A DNA stretch of 25,020 bases, taken from the NCBI GenBank assembly GCA_017617145.1, contig JAFZWX010000194.1, positions 1-25,020 on the forward strand. The letters are read 5' to 3'. This document shows positions 1-7,124 of this stretch, piece by piece. A program made the translations under genes and the position numbers. The DNA comes from Treponema sp. GTDB lineage: Bacteria; Spirochaetota; Spirochaetia; Treponematales; Treponemataceae. Each line of letters begins with the position of its first letter. Within the stretch, counting starts at the first letter, position 1. Under the pieces are notes generated by a model. The model was not told the DNA's origin and made no database searches. It was given only the letters and a program-made list of their open reading frames with translations.

Positions 1-258
1 GAAAATGAAGGTCGTGATGATGAACGCGACGGACGCGCTAAGGCAAAGACATACTTCCGCAAGAAGGTTTGCCGTTTCTGCGCTAATAAAGCAAAAATCG
101 ATTATAAGGATGCAGATGCACTCCGCCGTTATATGACAGAACGTGGTAAGATTCTTCCACGCCGTATTACAGGTACATGTGCAAAGCACCAGCGCGAAGT
201 TGCAAAGGCAATAAAAAGAGCACGCTCAATCAGCCTTTTGCCATTCGTTGCAGATTAA
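1..258 (+). CDS. rpsR: 30S ribosomal protein S18, 3' part
   Basis: Small-subunit ribosomal protein S18, which pairs with S6 on the platform of the 30S subunit. The window opens inside the gene: 85 codons are visible in frame 1 up to a TAA at 256-258, and probably only a short N-terminal piece is missing. Family features seen are the basic [10 protein letters not shown] segment, the DYKD segment, and [18 protein letters not shown] followed by a basic helix ending in LLPFVAD. Visible residues Cys24, Cys27, Cys60 and His63 form a CxxC...CxxH set, as in zinc-binding versions of S18. rplI and dnaB follow on the same strand, the usual order of the rpsF-ssb-rpsR-rplI block in spirochetes. The identification is firm; zinc binding is inferred from the ligands. 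Confidence 0.96.
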   Translation, partial: ENEGRDDERDGRAKAKTYFRKKVCRFCANKAKIDYKDADALRRYMTERGKILPRRITGTCAKHQREVAKAIKRARSISLLPFVAD

Positions 259-265
259 CAAGTAT

Positions 266-333
266 GTCATTGCCGTGCTTGACACGGCAATCTATACATA
301 AAAAAAGATTATCGGGTCAAGCCCGATAATGAC
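266..333. repeat. Inverted pair of 28-nt REP-like palindromes (pair 1)
   Basis: There are two copies of one palindromic unit. The first, at 266-293, runs forward: GTC, then a 9-bp stem ATTGCCGTG/CACGGCAAT around CTTGA, then CT. The second, at 306-333, runs in reverse: a 9-bp stem ATTATCGGG/CCCGATAAT around TCAAG, ending in GAC. They are 12 nt apart. The same unit recurs at 17135-17195 and 23480-23563. This pair fills the rpsR-rplI gap inside a ribosomal operon. A short palindrome, ACAAAGATCTTTGT at 332-345, follows directly. Confidence 0.85.
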
Positions 334-395
334 AAAGATCTTTGTTTTATACTCCGAAACATAGATTTTAAAATACAGGAGCTTGAGGTTTTAAA

Positions 396-1025
396 ATGAA
401 AGTAATTCTTAACGTAGACGTTAAATCATTGGGTGAAGAAGGTGACGTAAAGAACGTTGCTAACGGATATGCTCGCAACTTCCTTCTTCCACGTAATCTG
501 GCAGTACCTTACAATGAGGCAACTGTAGCACTTTTCGAAGCACGCAAGGCCGAAATTGAAGCACGCAAGGAACAGAAGAGAAAGGATTCTGCAAGTCTTA
601 AAGATAAGCTCGAAGCACTTACACTCGAAGTTGTTATGCCAGCTGGAGCAAATGGTAAGCTTTACGGAGCTGTATCTGCTCATGTTGTTGCAGAAGCACT
701 CGCTAAGCAGGGCTTTGAAATTGAACGCAAGCGCATTGAGCTTCCAGGAGCTGCAATTAAATCTGTTGGTACATTCAAGGTTATCATTAAGCTTTATGAA
801 TCACAGACAGCAGAAATCCATGTTGATGTAAAGGCTCAGAATGTTGAAGCTGCAGAAGAAAAACCTGCAAAACCTTCAAAGAATAGAGCACCTAAGGCAG
901 AAGCCGCAGGTTCGGCTGCTAGTGAAGTAACTGCAACAGAATCAGCAGTTGCCGAACCAGCTCCTGCTGCCGAACCAGCACCTGCAACAGAAGCTGCTGC
1001 AACAGAAACACCTGCTGCTGAATAA
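396..1025 (+). CDS. rplI: 50S ribosomal protein L9 with extended C-terminal tail
   Basis: Large-subunit ribosomal protein L9, which binds 23S rRNA near the L1 stalk. Residues 1-48 carry the N-terminal RNA-binding domain (MKVILNVDVKSLGEEGDV, then GYARNFLLPRNLAVP). A charged connecting helix follows at about 49-75, and the C-terminal domain runs to about residue 148. AGGAG at 377-381 and GAGG at 385-388 lie upstream of the ATG. The protein has 209 residues, whereas L9 is usually about 150. The extra 60 residues form a low-complexity tail of Ala, Pro, Glu and Thr with repeated AEPAPA-type units and two short basic stretches. A Rho-independent terminator follows, so rpsR-rplI appears to end here. 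Confidence 0.97.
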   Translation: MKVILNVDVKSLGEEGDVKNVANGYARNFLLPRNLAVPYNEATVALFEARKAEIEARKEQKRKDSASLKDKLEALTLEVVMPAGANGKLYGAVSAHVVAEALAKQGFEIERKRIELPGAAIKSVGTFKVIIKLYESQTAEIHVDVKAQNVEAAEEKPAKPSKNRAPKAEAAGSAASEVTATESAVAEPAPAAEPAPATEAAATETPAAE

Positions 1026-1073
1026 AAATATATTTATTCAATAAAAAATAGAGAATCATTATTGATTTATCTT

Positions 1074-1108
1074 AAAAAAGCGGTATATTAAAAGATACCG
1101 CTTTTTTT
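1074..1108 (+). terminator. Rho-independent terminator between rplI and dnaB
   Basis: AAAAGCGGTAT at 1076-1086 pairs perfectly with ATACCGCTTTT at 1095-1105 around an 8-nt loop, and the run of seven T residues ends at 1108. This is a classic intrinsic terminator for the ribosomal operon. It ends 13 nt before the dnaB ATG, so dnaB transcription must come from read-through or from a promoter at or above this hairpin. Confidence 0.9.
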
Positions 1109-1121
1109 ATGGGAGAAATAC

Positions 1122-2453
1122 ATGGAACCTTCACGAACAGATCTTGAAGCAAAAACACCACCACACAATATCGAAGCAGAACAGGCAGTTCTTGGTGCAA
1201 TCTTGATGGATTGGACTGCAATGGCCGAGGTTGTTTCTAAGTTAAGTGCAGATCGTTTTTATTCACTTCAAAATCAACTTGTTTATGATGCCCTTATAAA
1301 GCTTTATACAAAAGGTGTACGTGGTGATACACTTTCTCTTGTAGACGAATTAACTATTGAAGGAAAACTTGAACAGGCGGGTGGAGCAGGTTATATTGCA
1401 TCGTTAACAGAAATGGTTCCTTCAGCTGCCAATATCGAACATTATTCAGATATCGTACTTGACTGTGCAACAAGACGTGAATTAATTAAAATAGCCGGTG
1501 AACTTAAAACAATGGCTTTTGAACGAGGACAAGAAGATTCAAAAGCACTTTTAGACACAGCAGAACAAAAAATATTTTCACTTTCACAAAAAAATGAAAC
1601 TACAAAAATTTACGATATCAAAGATATTGTAATTAAAGATATTGAAATAATTGATACCCGTTATAAAAATAAAACTGAGTTTACTGGAGTACCAAGTGGT
1701 TTCAGCAAACTTGATATGATGACTTCAGGCTTTCAAAAATCAGAACTTATTATTATTGGAGCACGTCCTTCTATTGGAAAAACGGCACTTGCACTTTCTA
1801 TGATGCAGCATATTGCACTGGAACGTGGAATTTCCTGTGGATTTTTCTCTTTGGAAATGCCTTATGAATCAATTGGTATGCGTCTTCTTTCAATGTCATC
1901 ACATGTTGATATGGGAAGAATGCGTTCCGGTATGCTTCAGAAACAGGATTTTACAAAAATTCAAGATGCTGCCGGCCGTTGGTATAGTGCTCCTCTTTAT
2001 ACAGTAGATACACCAAACATGCGTCTTCTTGATTTACGTGCAATGGCAAGACGAATGGTTGCAAATCATAAAGTTCAGATTATTTTTATTGATTATATTG
2101 GTCTTATCACAACCGAAAATCCAAATGCCGCAGTATTTGAACAGGTTAGTGAAATTTCAAAATCACTTAAAGCTCTTGCCCGTGAACTCGAAATACCAAT
2201 TGTTGCACTTTGTCAGGTATCTCGAGATGCCGAAGGTCACGAACCAAACCTTGCTCAACTTAGAGGTTCAGGCTCTGTTGAACAGGATGCAGATGTTGTA
2301 ATGTTTATTGATCGTGAAAGAAAGCGTGATGAACAGATGGCCGTTCAGGAAGCCAAAATAATCCTGGCCAAGCAGCGAAACGGCCCAACCGGCGACATCG
2401 AAATTATGTTCGTTCCTTCTTATTCGACATTCGCGAACAAGAAGGAAGAGTAG
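1122..2453 (+). CDS. dnaB: Replicative DNA helicase DnaB
   Basis: Hexameric 5'-3' helicase of the replication fork; 443 residues, a normal family length. The N-terminal domain starts with TPPHNIEAEQAVLGAIL (about 12-28). The RecA-like C-terminal domain carries Walker A GARPSIGKT at 213-221 and Walker B IIFIDY with Asp324. It also has an SLKALARELEIPIVALCQ segment and the closing motifs GSVEQDADVVMF and AKQRNGPTG. The usual DYLQL motif after Walker B reads DYIGL here, so the common glutamine is glycine. The start is supported by GGGAG at 1111-1115, 6 nt before the ATG. The gene ends 2 nt before the stop codon of the convergent permease, leaving no room for a terminator outside coding sequence. 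Confidence 0.97.
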   Translation: MEPSRTDLEAKTPPHNIEAEQAVLGAILMDWTAMAEVVSKLSADRFYSLQNQLVYDALIKLYTKGVRGDTLSLVDELTIEGKLEQAGGAGYIASLTEMVPSAANIEHYSDIVLDCATRRELIKIAGELKTMAFERGQEDSKALLDTAEQKIFSLSQKNETTKIYDIKDIVIKDIEIIDTRYKNKTEFTGVPSGFSKLDMMTSGFQKSELIIIGARPSIGKTALALSMMQHIALERGISCGFFSLEMPYESIGMRLLSMSSHVDMGRMRSGMLQKQDFTKIQDAAGRWYSAPLYTVDTPNMRLLDLRAMARRMVANHKVQIIFIDYIGLITTENPNAAVFEQVSEISKSLKALARELEIPIVALCQVSRDAEGHEPNLAQLRGSGSVEQDADVVMFIDRERKRDEQMAVQEAKIILAKQRNGPTGDIEIMFVPSYSTFANKKEE

Positions 2454-2455
2454 GA

Positions 2456-3718
2456 TTATCTAAAGAAGATTATAAGTAACTGCGAAACAATTACAACTGC
2501 AACAAGCGCAATAGGATAGGTCGAAGCATAAGCACCTGCAACCTTTTCTGTTTTAGCTGTTCCAATCAAAGTTCCAAGAGCCGGAGTAGAAGTCATACCA
2601 CCACAGATAGAACCAAGGTTGTTCAAAAGGTTCAACTTGAGTACAAACTTTGCAAAAATGAATCCGATAATCATTGGAAGCAGTGTCATAATAATTCCGT
2701 AGATAAAGTATACCCATTCAAAGTACTTAACAAAGCTTGCACCACCTGCAACACCGGCACCAATTAAGAACATCATAAGACCAAGTTCTCGGAATACCTG
2801 AAGTGTTGATGCCTGTGGAAGAATCTGAACTTTACCGATTTTCTGGAAATGTCCGAATACAAGGGCAAGAATCAAACATCCGCCTGTAGTAGTAAGCGAG
2901 AAGTTTCCGAACTTGAAAGAACCAACAATAATACCAAGAATTGCAACTACGCTGAAAGTACAGAATCCAAGAGGGTCAAGCAGCATTTCGTTGCCTGTAA
3001 GTTTAGAAGGTGCTTCCGGAGCAGATTCAGAAAGCTTCTGGCGTTCAAGGTCCATATCTGCTTTTTCAAACTTTGGTACAAGCTGTACAAAAAGAACAAC
3101 ACCAATTACACCAAAAAGATAAGCAATTCCGTGTCCTACAGCAACAATATCTTCAAGCTGGTCAGCAGTAAAGCGGGCAGAATCTACAACAGTTGCTTTT
3201 GCAGCAGAGAAGGCAGGAGTTGAAGTAAGGGAACCTGAAAGAAGTCCTACAAGCATTGCACTAACTTCTTCAAGCGGGCGTCCATAAACTTTGTAATCAA
3301 ACCAGATACAGGCTGCACAAGAAAGTCCACCAATTACAATAATCATTAAACCAAGAAGAATGTATGATTTAAAGTTCTTCTTAAGGTCACCAAAGAAACT
3401 TGGACCTGCAATAAATCCAACTGATGTTACGAACAAAATCAAACCAAGTGTTTCAATAATTTTAAGGGCATTTGAAATATATGGTTTTCCGCCAACAACA
3501 AGCTGTTTTGCAAGTCCTCCAATTACATTTCCATCTTTGTCCATTCCATAAAAGAAAGCACCAAAAAGCAGGGCAACAATAAATACACCTGCAGTTCCCA
3601 AAGAAACACCCTTAATAGTGATTCTACCAAGCAAATATCCTAATCCAGCGATTAAGAATACACAAAATACTAAAAAACTGATTGTTTTAATTGATAAGAT
3701 TCCACCAAAAAGAACCAT
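2456..3718 (-). CDS. Membrane transporter of the AspT/YidE (aspartate:alanine exchanger) type
   Basis: A 420-residue, highly hydrophobic protein that belongs in the inner membrane. It has two related halves, each with a conserved signature: SGSLTSTPAF at about 161-170 and CGGMTSTPAL at about 372-381. This duplicated glycine-rich TSTPA motif is the hallmark of the AspT/YidE permease family. A hydrophilic loop at about 214-242 separates the halves. The regulatory TrkA-C domains that often sit in this loop of YidE and AspT proteins are absent, so this is a short form. The substrate cannot be read from sequence; family members exchange small carboxylates such as aspartate and alanine. AGAGG at about 3726-3730 is a good ribosome-binding site, and TATAAT lies at 3737-3742 on the minus strand. 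The IS element begins 105 bp upstream. Confidence 0.85.
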   Translation of the reverse strand: MVLFGGILSIKTISFLVFCVFLIAGLGYLLGRITIKGVSLGTAGVFIVALLFGAFFYGMDKDGNVIGGLAKQLVVGGKPYISNALKIIETLGLILFVTSVGFIAGPSFFGDLKKNFKSYILLGLMIIVIGGLSCAACIWFDYKVYGRPLEEVSAMLVGLLSGSLTSTPAFSAAKATVVDSARFTADQLEDIVAVGHGIAYLFGVIGVVLFVQLVPKFEKADMDLERQKLSESAPEAPSKLTGNEMLLDPLGFCTFSVVAILGIIVGSFKFGNFSLTTTGGCLILALVFGHFQKIGKVQILPQASTLQVFRELGLMMFLIGAGVAGGASFVKYFEWVYFIYGIIMTLLPMIIGFIFAKFVLKLNLLNNLGSICGGMTSTPALGTLIGTAKTEKVAGAYASTYPIALVAVVIVSQLLIIFFR

Positions 3719-3784
3719 TTTTTTACCTCTTTGGACATTATAATAAATTTCACTACTTTAAGGAATACAATTTTAAAAAAATAC

Positions 3785-3823
3785 GGAAGTCGAGTTGGGA
3801 AGCCAAAAACATTCAGTCGTGCT
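3785..3823 (+). repeat. Left arm of the inverted repeat that flanks the IS
   Basis: The segment from AAGTCGAGTTGGGAAGCC through CAGTCGTGCT is repeated in inverted orientation just right of the IS. It matches the complement of 5611-5665 over about 35 positions with a few mismatches. The right arm carries about 19 extra bases that this arm lacks. This is host sequence, since it lies outside the IS termini. Confidence 0.7.
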
Positions 3824-3918
3824 GGGGCTGTCCTAGAAGTAATTAAAACTTCATCAAAGGACAGCCTTTTTTGTATTAAAATCGGATTTTTGATTTTTTT
3901 TATCCTTGTTTTTTTTCT

Positions 3919-4665
3919 TTAGGTTTTCATAAGTCTTGCAAGCTGCTTAAAGTCATATCCAATCATCAACAAGCCCCATTCTGTTCCGACTTTTTCCTTT
4001 CCTCGAAGATGGAAGCGCCTGAAATTCTGGTTTCCTTTTACCTGACCGAAGACAGTTTCACACTCAGGAGAGCGTTCTATCATAAGTTTTTTGTATTCAT
4101 CTGTTGCGAGAATTACCTTTACTTTTGCTTTCTGTTCAAGCCAGTGTTCGTTTCTTTGAATCATCCGGCCATATTCAGATTTTGTACACAAATCCCGGAA
4201 CGGACAACCTTCACAGTTATCACATTGGTAAACATCATAAGTTCGCTCATAACCCGAGCCGTTTTTCTGTGTTTCAGTTTTCTTATACGGTACTGGATTT
4301 CCACACGGGCAGGTATATTCTTTCTGCTCTGCGTCATACTTCCAGTTTTCAGAATTGAAGATTTTATTTTTAAAACTCTTCTTTGTTTCCATTTCGTAGT
4401 TTGAATATTTTATGATTCCTGTTATTCCTTTTTCTTCAAGATAATCGTAGTTCTCTTCACTGCCATAACCGGCATCCGCAATTGCAAATTTAAACTTACA
4501 GTCCAGCCTTCGCATTACATTATCAAGATGAGGCTTTAATGTTCTTGTGTCCGTAGGATTTGGAAAAACGTCATAACCGATTACAAAATTATTTTCAGTT
4601 CCGACCTGTATGTTGTAGCCGGGTTTGAGCTGTCCGGTAAGAAGCTGGTCTTCCTTCATTCTCAT
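3919..4665 (-). CDS. Transposase, C-terminal part (second frame)
   Basis: C-terminal portion of an IS1182-type DDE transposase. It contains the second catalytic aspartate in FAIADAGYGSEENY (about residue 64 counting from the ATG at 4663-4665). A cysteine-rich insert follows (CPCGNP, then CDNCEGCPFRDLC at about 148-160). The likely catalytic glutamate lies in ECETVFGQVKGNQNFRRF at about 201-218. The frame is open above this ATG up to the A9 run, with transposase-like residues there too (KLKKAKRQIETDY, then KTDEDATFMRMK), so the ATG is probably not a true start. A -1 shift at the A9 run would fuse the two parts into about 532 residues, a normal family length. Confidence 0.8.
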   Translation of the reverse strand: MRMKEDQLLTGQLKPGYNIQVGTENNFVIGYDVFPNPTDTRTLKPHLDNVMRRLDCKFKFAIADAGYGSEENYDYLEEKGITGIIKYSNYEMETKKSFKNKIFNSENWKYDAEQKEYTCPCGNPVPYKKTETQKNGSGYERTYDVYQCDNCEGCPFRDLCTKSEYGRMIQRNEHWLEQKAKVKVILATDEYKKLMIERSPECETVFGQVKGNQNFRRFHLRGKEKVGTEWGLLMIGYDFKQLARLMKT

Positions 4666-4784
4666 GAAAGTTGCATCTTCATCTGTCTTTGAATAACTGT
4701 TCCTGCCATTGAAGGTCGCATTTGCCTTTTCGTATTTTGTTTTGCGGGGAAGATAATCAGTTTCAATCTGTCGCTTAGCTTTTT

Positions 4785-5516
4785 TCAGTTTTTTTTTACG
4801 TTTTTTGATTCAGCATCATCAAGGTCATTTATTTCGGCTAGTTTCCGGTTTATCTTTTCAGCAGCTTCCTTTATGTCCTCGCTTGTTACAGGATCATCAT
4901 CTCCGGTTTCTGCAAAATCCTTGTCTCCGTAAACCTGATTTTCCTTACGGGTAATCTCATCTACATCATTCAGAAATACCCTCAGTTTTTCATCAAGTTT
5001 TTTCTCGTTTTTCTCAACTGCCTTTTTCCAGACGAATGTGTATTTGTTTGCAGCACTTTCTATTTTTGTTCCGTCAACAAAATATTTCTCTAGACTTACA
5101 TAGCCTTTTTTATTCAGAAGCTTTACTGTTGCGACAAAGATTTCTTCGATAGAATCTTTTAATTTTTCACTTCGGAATTTGTTGATTGTCCTGAAGTCAG
5201 GTTTCTGAGATCCTGTAAGCCACATTACGTTTATGTTTTCTCGGCACTGCTTTGCAATCTGTCTTGAAGAATAGGTTCCCGTCATGTAGCAGTAAATCAG
5301 GATTTTTAAAAGCATTACAGGATTGTAGCGGCTTGCTCCTCCGCCTTTTGTGTATTTTACAAATATTTCTTGTATTCTTAGTTCGTCTACGGTTTGACTT
5401 ACAATTCTTACAAAATGATTTTCCGGTACAAGTTCATCAAGGCTCGGTGGCAGGAGCCACTGTTCACTCTGACTGTACGGTTTGAAAGTTATCTTATCAC
5501 TTACGCCTCTGCTCAT
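4785..5516 (-). CDS. Transposase, N-terminal part (first frame)
   Basis: N-terminal portion of the IS1182-type transposase, 243 residues up to a TGA just after the A9 run. It has the conserved N-terminal DNA-binding region (about 60-115: RYNPVMLLKILIYCYMTG and NVMWLTGSQKPDFRTINKFR). The first catalytic aspartate lies in KYFVDGTKIES (Asp148). The last codons read GTA AAA AAA AAC TGA. Slipping back one base on the A run reads CTG AAA AAA GCT and continues in the C-terminal frame. This could be programmed -1 frameshifting, transcriptional slippage on A9, a disabling mutation, or a homopolymer sequencing error. The sequence alone cannot tell these apart. Confidence 0.82.
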   Translation of the reverse strand: MSRGVSDKITFKPYSQSEQWLLPPSLDELVPENHFVRIVSQTVDELRIQEIFVKYTKGGGASRYNPVMLLKILIYCYMTGTYSSRQIAKQCRENINVMWLTGSQKPDFRTINKFRSEKLKDSIEEIFVATVKLLNKKGYVSLEKYFVDGTKIESAANKYTFVWKKAVEKNEKKLDEKLRVFLNDVDEITRKENQVYGDKDFAETGDDDPVTSEDIKEAAEKINRKLAEINDLDDAESKNVKKN

Positions 5517-5610
5517 GCTTAAATTTTAGCACAGAAAATTCCTTTTGTCTTTAAAAATAATTAGGGCTGTCCTTTCTTTTTGGACAGCCCCAAACGTCTA
5601 TAAGTTCCAA

Positions 5611-5665
5611 GGCACGACTGCATGTAGCGGGTCAACCCGCGGTTTTGGATTCACAATTCGACTGG
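5611..5665 (-). repeat. Right arm of the inverted repeat that flanks the IS
   Basis: On the minus strand this reads AGTCGAATTGTGAATCCAAAA, an insert containing the palindrome GCGGGTTGACCCGC, then ACATGCAGTCGTGCC. Apart from the insert of about 19 bases it matches the left arm at 3785-3823. The palindrome resembles the core of the 28-nt REP-like units elsewhere in the window. Between this arm and the IS (5592-5610) lies a short unpaired segment, AAACGTCTATAAGTTCCAA. Confidence 0.68.
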
Positions 5666-5758
5666 GAGTATTTTTTTACTTTTGTTCCAATAATTTTACT
5701 TTATAATTTTCTTAGTTAGATATATAATTATAGAATCCATAAAGTAGGAGGAAATATT

Positions 5759-7099
5759 ATGGAAAAGTTATTTAAGCTGCAGGAGCGCAATACTACCGTA
5801 AGCAAAGAAATTATCGGTGGTATTACAACATTCCTTGCTATGGCTTACATTCTTGCTGTAAACCCAAGCATTCTTTCCGGCTCTGGAATGGAATGGGGTC
5901 CAGTATTTACAGCTACAGCTATTGCTTCCGCACTTGCTACATTAGTTATGGCTTTTGTTGCAAATCTTCCGGTTGCATTGGCTCCAGGTCTTGGTCTTAA
6001 CGCATTCTTTACTTACACAGTAGTTTTGGGAATGGGCTGTTCATGGCAGCTTGCTCTTACTGCTGTATTTATTGAAGGTGTTCTGTTTATAATCCTTTCA
6101 CTCTGCGGTGTTCGTGAGGCAATTATTCGTTCTATTCCGGAAGGCCTTAAAAAAGCAGTTGCAGTTGGTATTGGTTTGTTCATTGCAATCATCGGTCTTG
6201 TAAATGCCGGAATCTGTACAACAGACACAGGTACTACAATCGGATTCGTAAACTTCAACATGCAGCACGCTACTGCAATTGTTGCAATCCTTGGACTTAT
6301 AATTACAATCGTTTTGTATACACTTAATGTTCCAGGTGCAATTCTTATTGGTATTATCATTACAACAATTATTGGTATTCCATTTGGAGTAACAACAATC
6401 GGTGATGATTTCAAACCATTCTCACTTCCTTCAAAGCCATATCTTTTTGCCTTTGATTTTAAGGGAATTGTAATTGATTCAGTAACAGGCAAGTTCTCAT
6501 TTGCAGTACTCGGTCAGTTCTTTGTAATCTTCTTTACATTCCTTTTCACAGACTTGTTTGATACAATCGGAACACTTCTTGGTGTAGCAGAGCAGGGTAA
6601 CCTCAAAGACGAAAACGGTGAAGTTTTGAATGTAAAGGGCGCTCTTCTTTCAGACGCCATTGGTACAGTAGCAGGTGCCGCACTTGGTACATCTACAGTA
6701 ACATCATTCGTAGAATCATCTTCTGGTGTTGCAGCAGGTGCACGCACAGGTCTTGCTTCACTTGTAACTGGTGTTCTCTTCCTTCTTTCATTATTCTTGA
6801 GCCCATTGTTCTTCTTAATTCCTTCAGCAGCCACAGCTCCAGCTTTGATTTTCGTAGGCTATTTAATGATGAAGTCAGTTGTAGACATTAAGTTTGACGA
6901 CCCGACAGAAGGAATCCCAGCATTCATCACAATTATGACAATGCCATTCGCATACTCAATTTCAAAGGGTATCATGTTCGGTATTATCGCTTACGTAATT
7001 GCAAAGTGTGCCGGTAAGAAAGTAAAAGATATCCCGGTAGTTACATGGGTACTCGCAGTAATCTTCCTTGCTGATATCATTTTTGAAGCAGTGAAGTAA
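5759..7099 (+). CDS. Purine/guanine-hypoxanthine permease of the NCS2 (AzgA-like) group
   Basis: A 446-residue polytopic membrane protein of the nucleobase-cation symporter 2 superfamily, in the branch that imports adenine, guanine or hypoxanthine. Conserved elements seen are LAPGLGLNAFF at about 74-84, FTDLFDTIGTLLGVAEQGN at about 263-281, and GTSTVTSFVESSSGVAAGARTG at about 310-331. The last is the second half-helix motif of AzgA-type carriers, with Glu319 in the position that binds purine in the family. The length is typical. AGGAGG at 5746-5751 gives optimal spacing to the ATG. The gene stands alone, between the IS upstream and a large hairpin downstream. TATAAT appears at 5702-5707 and 5723-5728 but with no well-placed -35. 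The exact purine specificity is uncertain. Confidence 0.92.
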   Translation: MEKLFKLQERNTTVSKEIIGGITTFLAMAYILAVNPSILSGSGMEWGPVFTATAIASALATLVMAFVANLPVALAPGLGLNAFFTYTVVLGMGCSWQLALTAVFIEGVLFIILSLCGVREAIIRSIPEGLKKAVAVGIGLFIAIIGLVNAGICTTDTGTTIGFVNFNMQHATAIVAILGLIITIVLYTLNVPGAILIGIIITTIIGIPFGVTTIGDDFKPFSLPSKPYLFAFDFKGIVIDSVTGKFSFAVLGQFFVIFFTFLFTDLFDTIGTLLGVAEQGNLKDENGEVLNVKGALLSDAIGTVAGAALGTSTVTSFVESSSGVAAGARTGLASLVTGVLFLLSLFLSPLFFLIPSAATAPALIFVGYLMMKSVVDIKFDDPTEGIPAFITIMTMPFAYSISKGIMFGIIAYVIAKCAGKKVKDIPVVTWVLAVIFLADIIFEAVK

Positions 7100-7124
7100 T
7101 TGTCACACGGATTTTAAAATAATT

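Larger units (their letters stand above)
3824..5591 (-). mobile_element. IS1182-like insertion sequence with a split transposase
   Basis: A 1768-bp element bounded by the 10-bp terminal inverted repeats GGGGCTGTCC (3824-3833) and GGACAGCCCC (5582-5591). Each end also folds on itself. On the right, GGGCTGTCC 5564-5572 pairs with GGACAGCCC 5582-5590. On the left, GGCTGTCC 3826-3833 pairs with GGACAGCC 3859-3866, and GAAGT/ACTTC nests inside. The only gene is a DDE transposase on the minus strand, split into two frames at an A9 run near 4790-4798. No convincing target-site duplication is visible in the immediate flanks (GTGCT before, AAACG after). The element lies at the apex of a larger host inverted repeat (3785-3823 and 5611-5665). 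The family call rests on transposase architecture and element size. Confidence 0.88.

Noticed and set aside
266..333. CRISPR array or direct-repeat array
   Set aside because: The units are inverted pairs, not regularly spaced direct repeats, and no cas gene is present.
332..350. ACAAAGATCTTTGT palindrome followed by TTTAT as a terminator before rplI
   Set aside because: The stem would be only about 5 bp of A/T-rich pairs with a weak T run, too weak to call.
3819..5596. Target-site duplication flanking the IS
   Set aside because: The bases next to each end (GTGCT and AAACG) do not match as direct repeats; the flanking similarity is inverted instead.
5682..5707. TTGTTC/TATAAT promoter for the purine permease
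   Set aside because: The spacer is only 14 nt, and the alternative TATAAT at 5723-5728 has no recognisable -35.
6013..6834. Long open frames on the minus strand inside the purine permease gene (6013-6492 and 6514-6834)
   Set aside because: They lie wholly inside a well-conserved permease on the other strand, have proline/threonine-rich translations typical of antisense reading, and have no ribosome-binding site.
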